A stretch of 64,000 nucleotides of DNA, from contig JAUCBJ010009057.1 in the NCBI GenBank assembly GCA_032718475.1, positions 1-64,000 of the forward strand. The letters run 5' to 3'. Source of the DNA: Nemertoderma westbladi. Its lineage: Eukaryota > Xenacoelomorpha > Nemertodermatida > Nemertodermatidae. Position 1 is the first letter of the stretch, and each line of letters starts with the position of its first letter. Below the pieces are notes generated by a model. That model did not search any database. It was given only the letters and a program-made list of their open reading frames with translations, and had not been told where the DNA came from. A program made the position numbers and the translations under genes. Below are positions 62,101 to 64,000 of this stretch, in pieces.

Positions 62101-64000
62101 TATTGGTGTATCATGTAAGTACCGCAAGTATTGGTGTATCATGTAAGTACCGCAAGTATTGGTGTATCATGTAAGTACCGCAAGTATTGGTGTATCATGT
62201 AAGTACCGCAAGTATTGGTGTATCATGTAAGTACCGCAAGTATTGGTGTATCATGTAAGTACCGCAAGTATTGGTGTATCATGTAAGTACCGCAAGTATT
62301 GTGTATCATGTAAGTACCGCAAGTATTGTGTATCATGTAAGTACCGCAAGTATTGTGTATCATGTAAGTACCGCAAGTATTGGTGTATCATGTAAGTACC
62401 GCAAGTATTGGTGTATCATGTAAGTACCGCAAGTATTGGTGTATCATGTAAGTACCGCAAGTATTGGTGTATCATGTAAGTACCGCAAGTATTGGTGTAT
62501 CATGTAAGTACCGCAAGTATTGGTGTATCATGTAAGTACCGCAAGTATTGGTGTATCATGTAAGTACCGCAAGTATTGGTGTATCATGTAAGTACCGCAA
62601 GTATTGGTGTATCATGTAAGTACCGCAAGTGAGTACCTCAAGTATTGGTGTATCATGTAAGTACCGCAAGTATTGGTGTATCATGTAAGTACCGCAAGTA
62701 TTGGTGTATCATGTAAGTACCGCAAGTATTGGTGTATCATGTAAGTACCGCAAGTGAGTACCTCAAGTATTGGTGTATCATGTAAGTACCGCAAGTATTG
62801 GTGTATCATGTAAGTACCGCAAGTATTGGTGTACCATGTAAGTACCGCAAGTATTGGTGTATCATGTAAGTACCGCAAGTATTGGTGTACCATGTAGGTA
62901 CCGCAAGTATTGGTGTATCATGTAAGTACCGCAAGTATTGGTGTACCATGTAAGTACCGCAAGTATTGGTGTACCATGTAAGTACTGCAAGTATTGGTGT
63001 ATCATGTAAGTACCTCAAGTATTGGTGTACCATGTAAGTACTGCAAGTATTGGTGTATCATGTAAGTACCGCAAGTATTGGTGTACCATGTAGGTACTGC
63101 AAGTATTGGTGTATCATGTAAGTACCGCAAGTATTGGTGTATCATGTAAGTACCGCAAGTATTGGTGTATCATGTAAGTACCGCAAGTATTGGTGTACCA
63201 TGTAAGTACTGCAAGTATTGGTGTACCATGTAAGTACCGCAAGTATTGGTGTATCATGTAAGTACCGCAAGTATTGGTGTATCATGTAAGTACCGCAAGT
63301 ATTGGTGTATCATGTAAGTACCGCAAGTATTGTGTATCATGTAAGTACCGCAAGTGAGTACCTCAAGTATTGGTGTATCATGTAGGTACTGCAAGTATTG
63401 GTGTATCATGTAAGTACCGCAAGTATTGGTGTATCATGTAAGTACCGCAAGTATTGTGTATCATGTAAGTACCGCAAGTGAGTACCTCAAGTATTGGTGT
63501 ATCATGTAGGTACTGCAAGTATTGGTGTATCATGTAAGTACCGCAAGTATTGGTGTATCATGTAAGTACCGCAAGTATTGTGTATCATGTAAGTACCGCA
63601 AGTGAGTACCTCAAGTATTGGTGTATCATGTATGTACCGCAAGTATTGTGTATCATGTAAGTACCGCAAGTATTGGTGTACCATGTAGGTACTGCAAGTA
63701 TTGGTGTATCATGTAAGTACCGCAAGTATTGGTGTACCATGTAAGTACTGCAAGTATTGGTGTATCATGTAAGTACCGCAAGTATTGGTGTATCATGTAA
63801 GTACCGCAAGTATTGGTGTATCATGTAAGTACCGCAAGTATTGGTGTACCATGTAGGTACTGCAAGTATTGGTGTATCATGTAAGTACCGCAAGTATTGG
63901 TGTATCATGTAAGTACCGCAAGTATTGTGTATCATGTAAGTACCGCAAGTATTGGTGTATCATGTAAGTACCGCAAGTATTGGTGTATCATGTAAGTACC
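59159..64000 (+). repeat. splice-donor satellite: about 170 tandem copies of the exon/intron junction
   Basis: The 28-bp unit consists of TTGGTGTATCAT, identical to the last 12 nt of the scramblase exon (59159-59170), followed by GTAAGTACCGCAAGTA, identical to the first 16 nt of the intron. A 27-bp variant lacks one G. The array runs without break to the window end and continues beyond it. Nearly every unit carries GTAAGT; variants have GTATGT (for example 60198), GTAGGT (59283) or GTGAGT (62629, and near 62750, 63354, 63478, 63602), all acceptable 5' splice-site cores. Confidence 0.97.
59171..59176 (+). promoter_or_regulatory. 5' splice site of scramblase exon
   Basis: GTAAGT after TATCAT, at the point where homology to scramblases ends. 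It is the first of the tandem donors. A stop codon (TAA, 59200-59202) appears if the second donor is passed, so only use of the first, or with a frame change the second, avoids truncation. Confidence 0.8.

Noticed and set aside
62681-63684. Minus-strand frames of HQYLRYLHDT repeats
   Set aside because: They are translations of the splice-donor satellite; no independent coding evidence.
59159-64000. CRISPR array
   Set aside because: Units are head-to-tail 27/28-bp repeats without unique spacers and the context is animal genomic DNA.

Overview
The window looks like a stretch of an invertebrate animal genome, probably marine; the species cannot be fixed from the sequence. It is eukaryotic because it has spliced and polyadenylated host genes, several kinds of non-LTR retrotransposon (LINE), a Ty3/gypsy LTR element, a tRNA-derived SINE and large satellite arrays. 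Host genes are few. They are a small secreted LDLa-repeat protein (1275-1739, minus), an apparently intronless ZC2HC1-like zinc-finger gene (8010-9803, minus) and one internal exon of a phospholipid scramblase (58944-59170, plus).

Layout: 1-6.6 kb holds a LINE 3' fragment, the LDLa gene, and a foldback (long inverted repeat) element split by a LINE. 6.6-10.4 kb is the ZC2HC1-like gene and its flanks. 10.6-16.9 kb holds two minus-strand LINEs; the second is nearly full length but broken and carries a 60-bp minisatellite. 17.66-28.64 kb is a complete Ty3/gypsy element with identical 247-bp LTRs. A full-length 4.45-kb LINE is inserted in its gag in reverse orientation, flanked by an unusually long 144-bp target-site duplication. 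29-32 kb has LINE fragments and a SINE. 32.4-35.9 kb is a GC-rich retroelement whose reverse transcriptase is interrupted in frame by a 15-bp minisatellite. 36.05-38.62 kb is a 208-bp satellite that abuts an RTE-like LINE (38.62-41.63 kb). 42-46.1 kb has two unrecognised minus-strand reading frames, each with a single stop. One is related to RNase D-type 3'-5' exonucleases. They are separated by an array of about 80-bp units that each hold two hairpins.

From 46.8 to 58.87 kb there is a 12-kb array of 21/24-bp units with higher-order structure. It ends about 75 bp before the scramblase exon. From the 3' end of that exon to the end of the window there is a 4.8-kb array of 27/28-bp units. Each unit repeats the last 12 nt of the exon and the first 16 nt of the intron, so it carries a consensus 5' splice site. 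About 170 tandem donor sites therefore follow one host exon, which is the most striking feature here. The second most notable is a canonical GGGAAAC -1 slippery heptamer just before the ORF1 stop of the nested LINE, whose ORF2 has no AUG and lies in the -1 frame.
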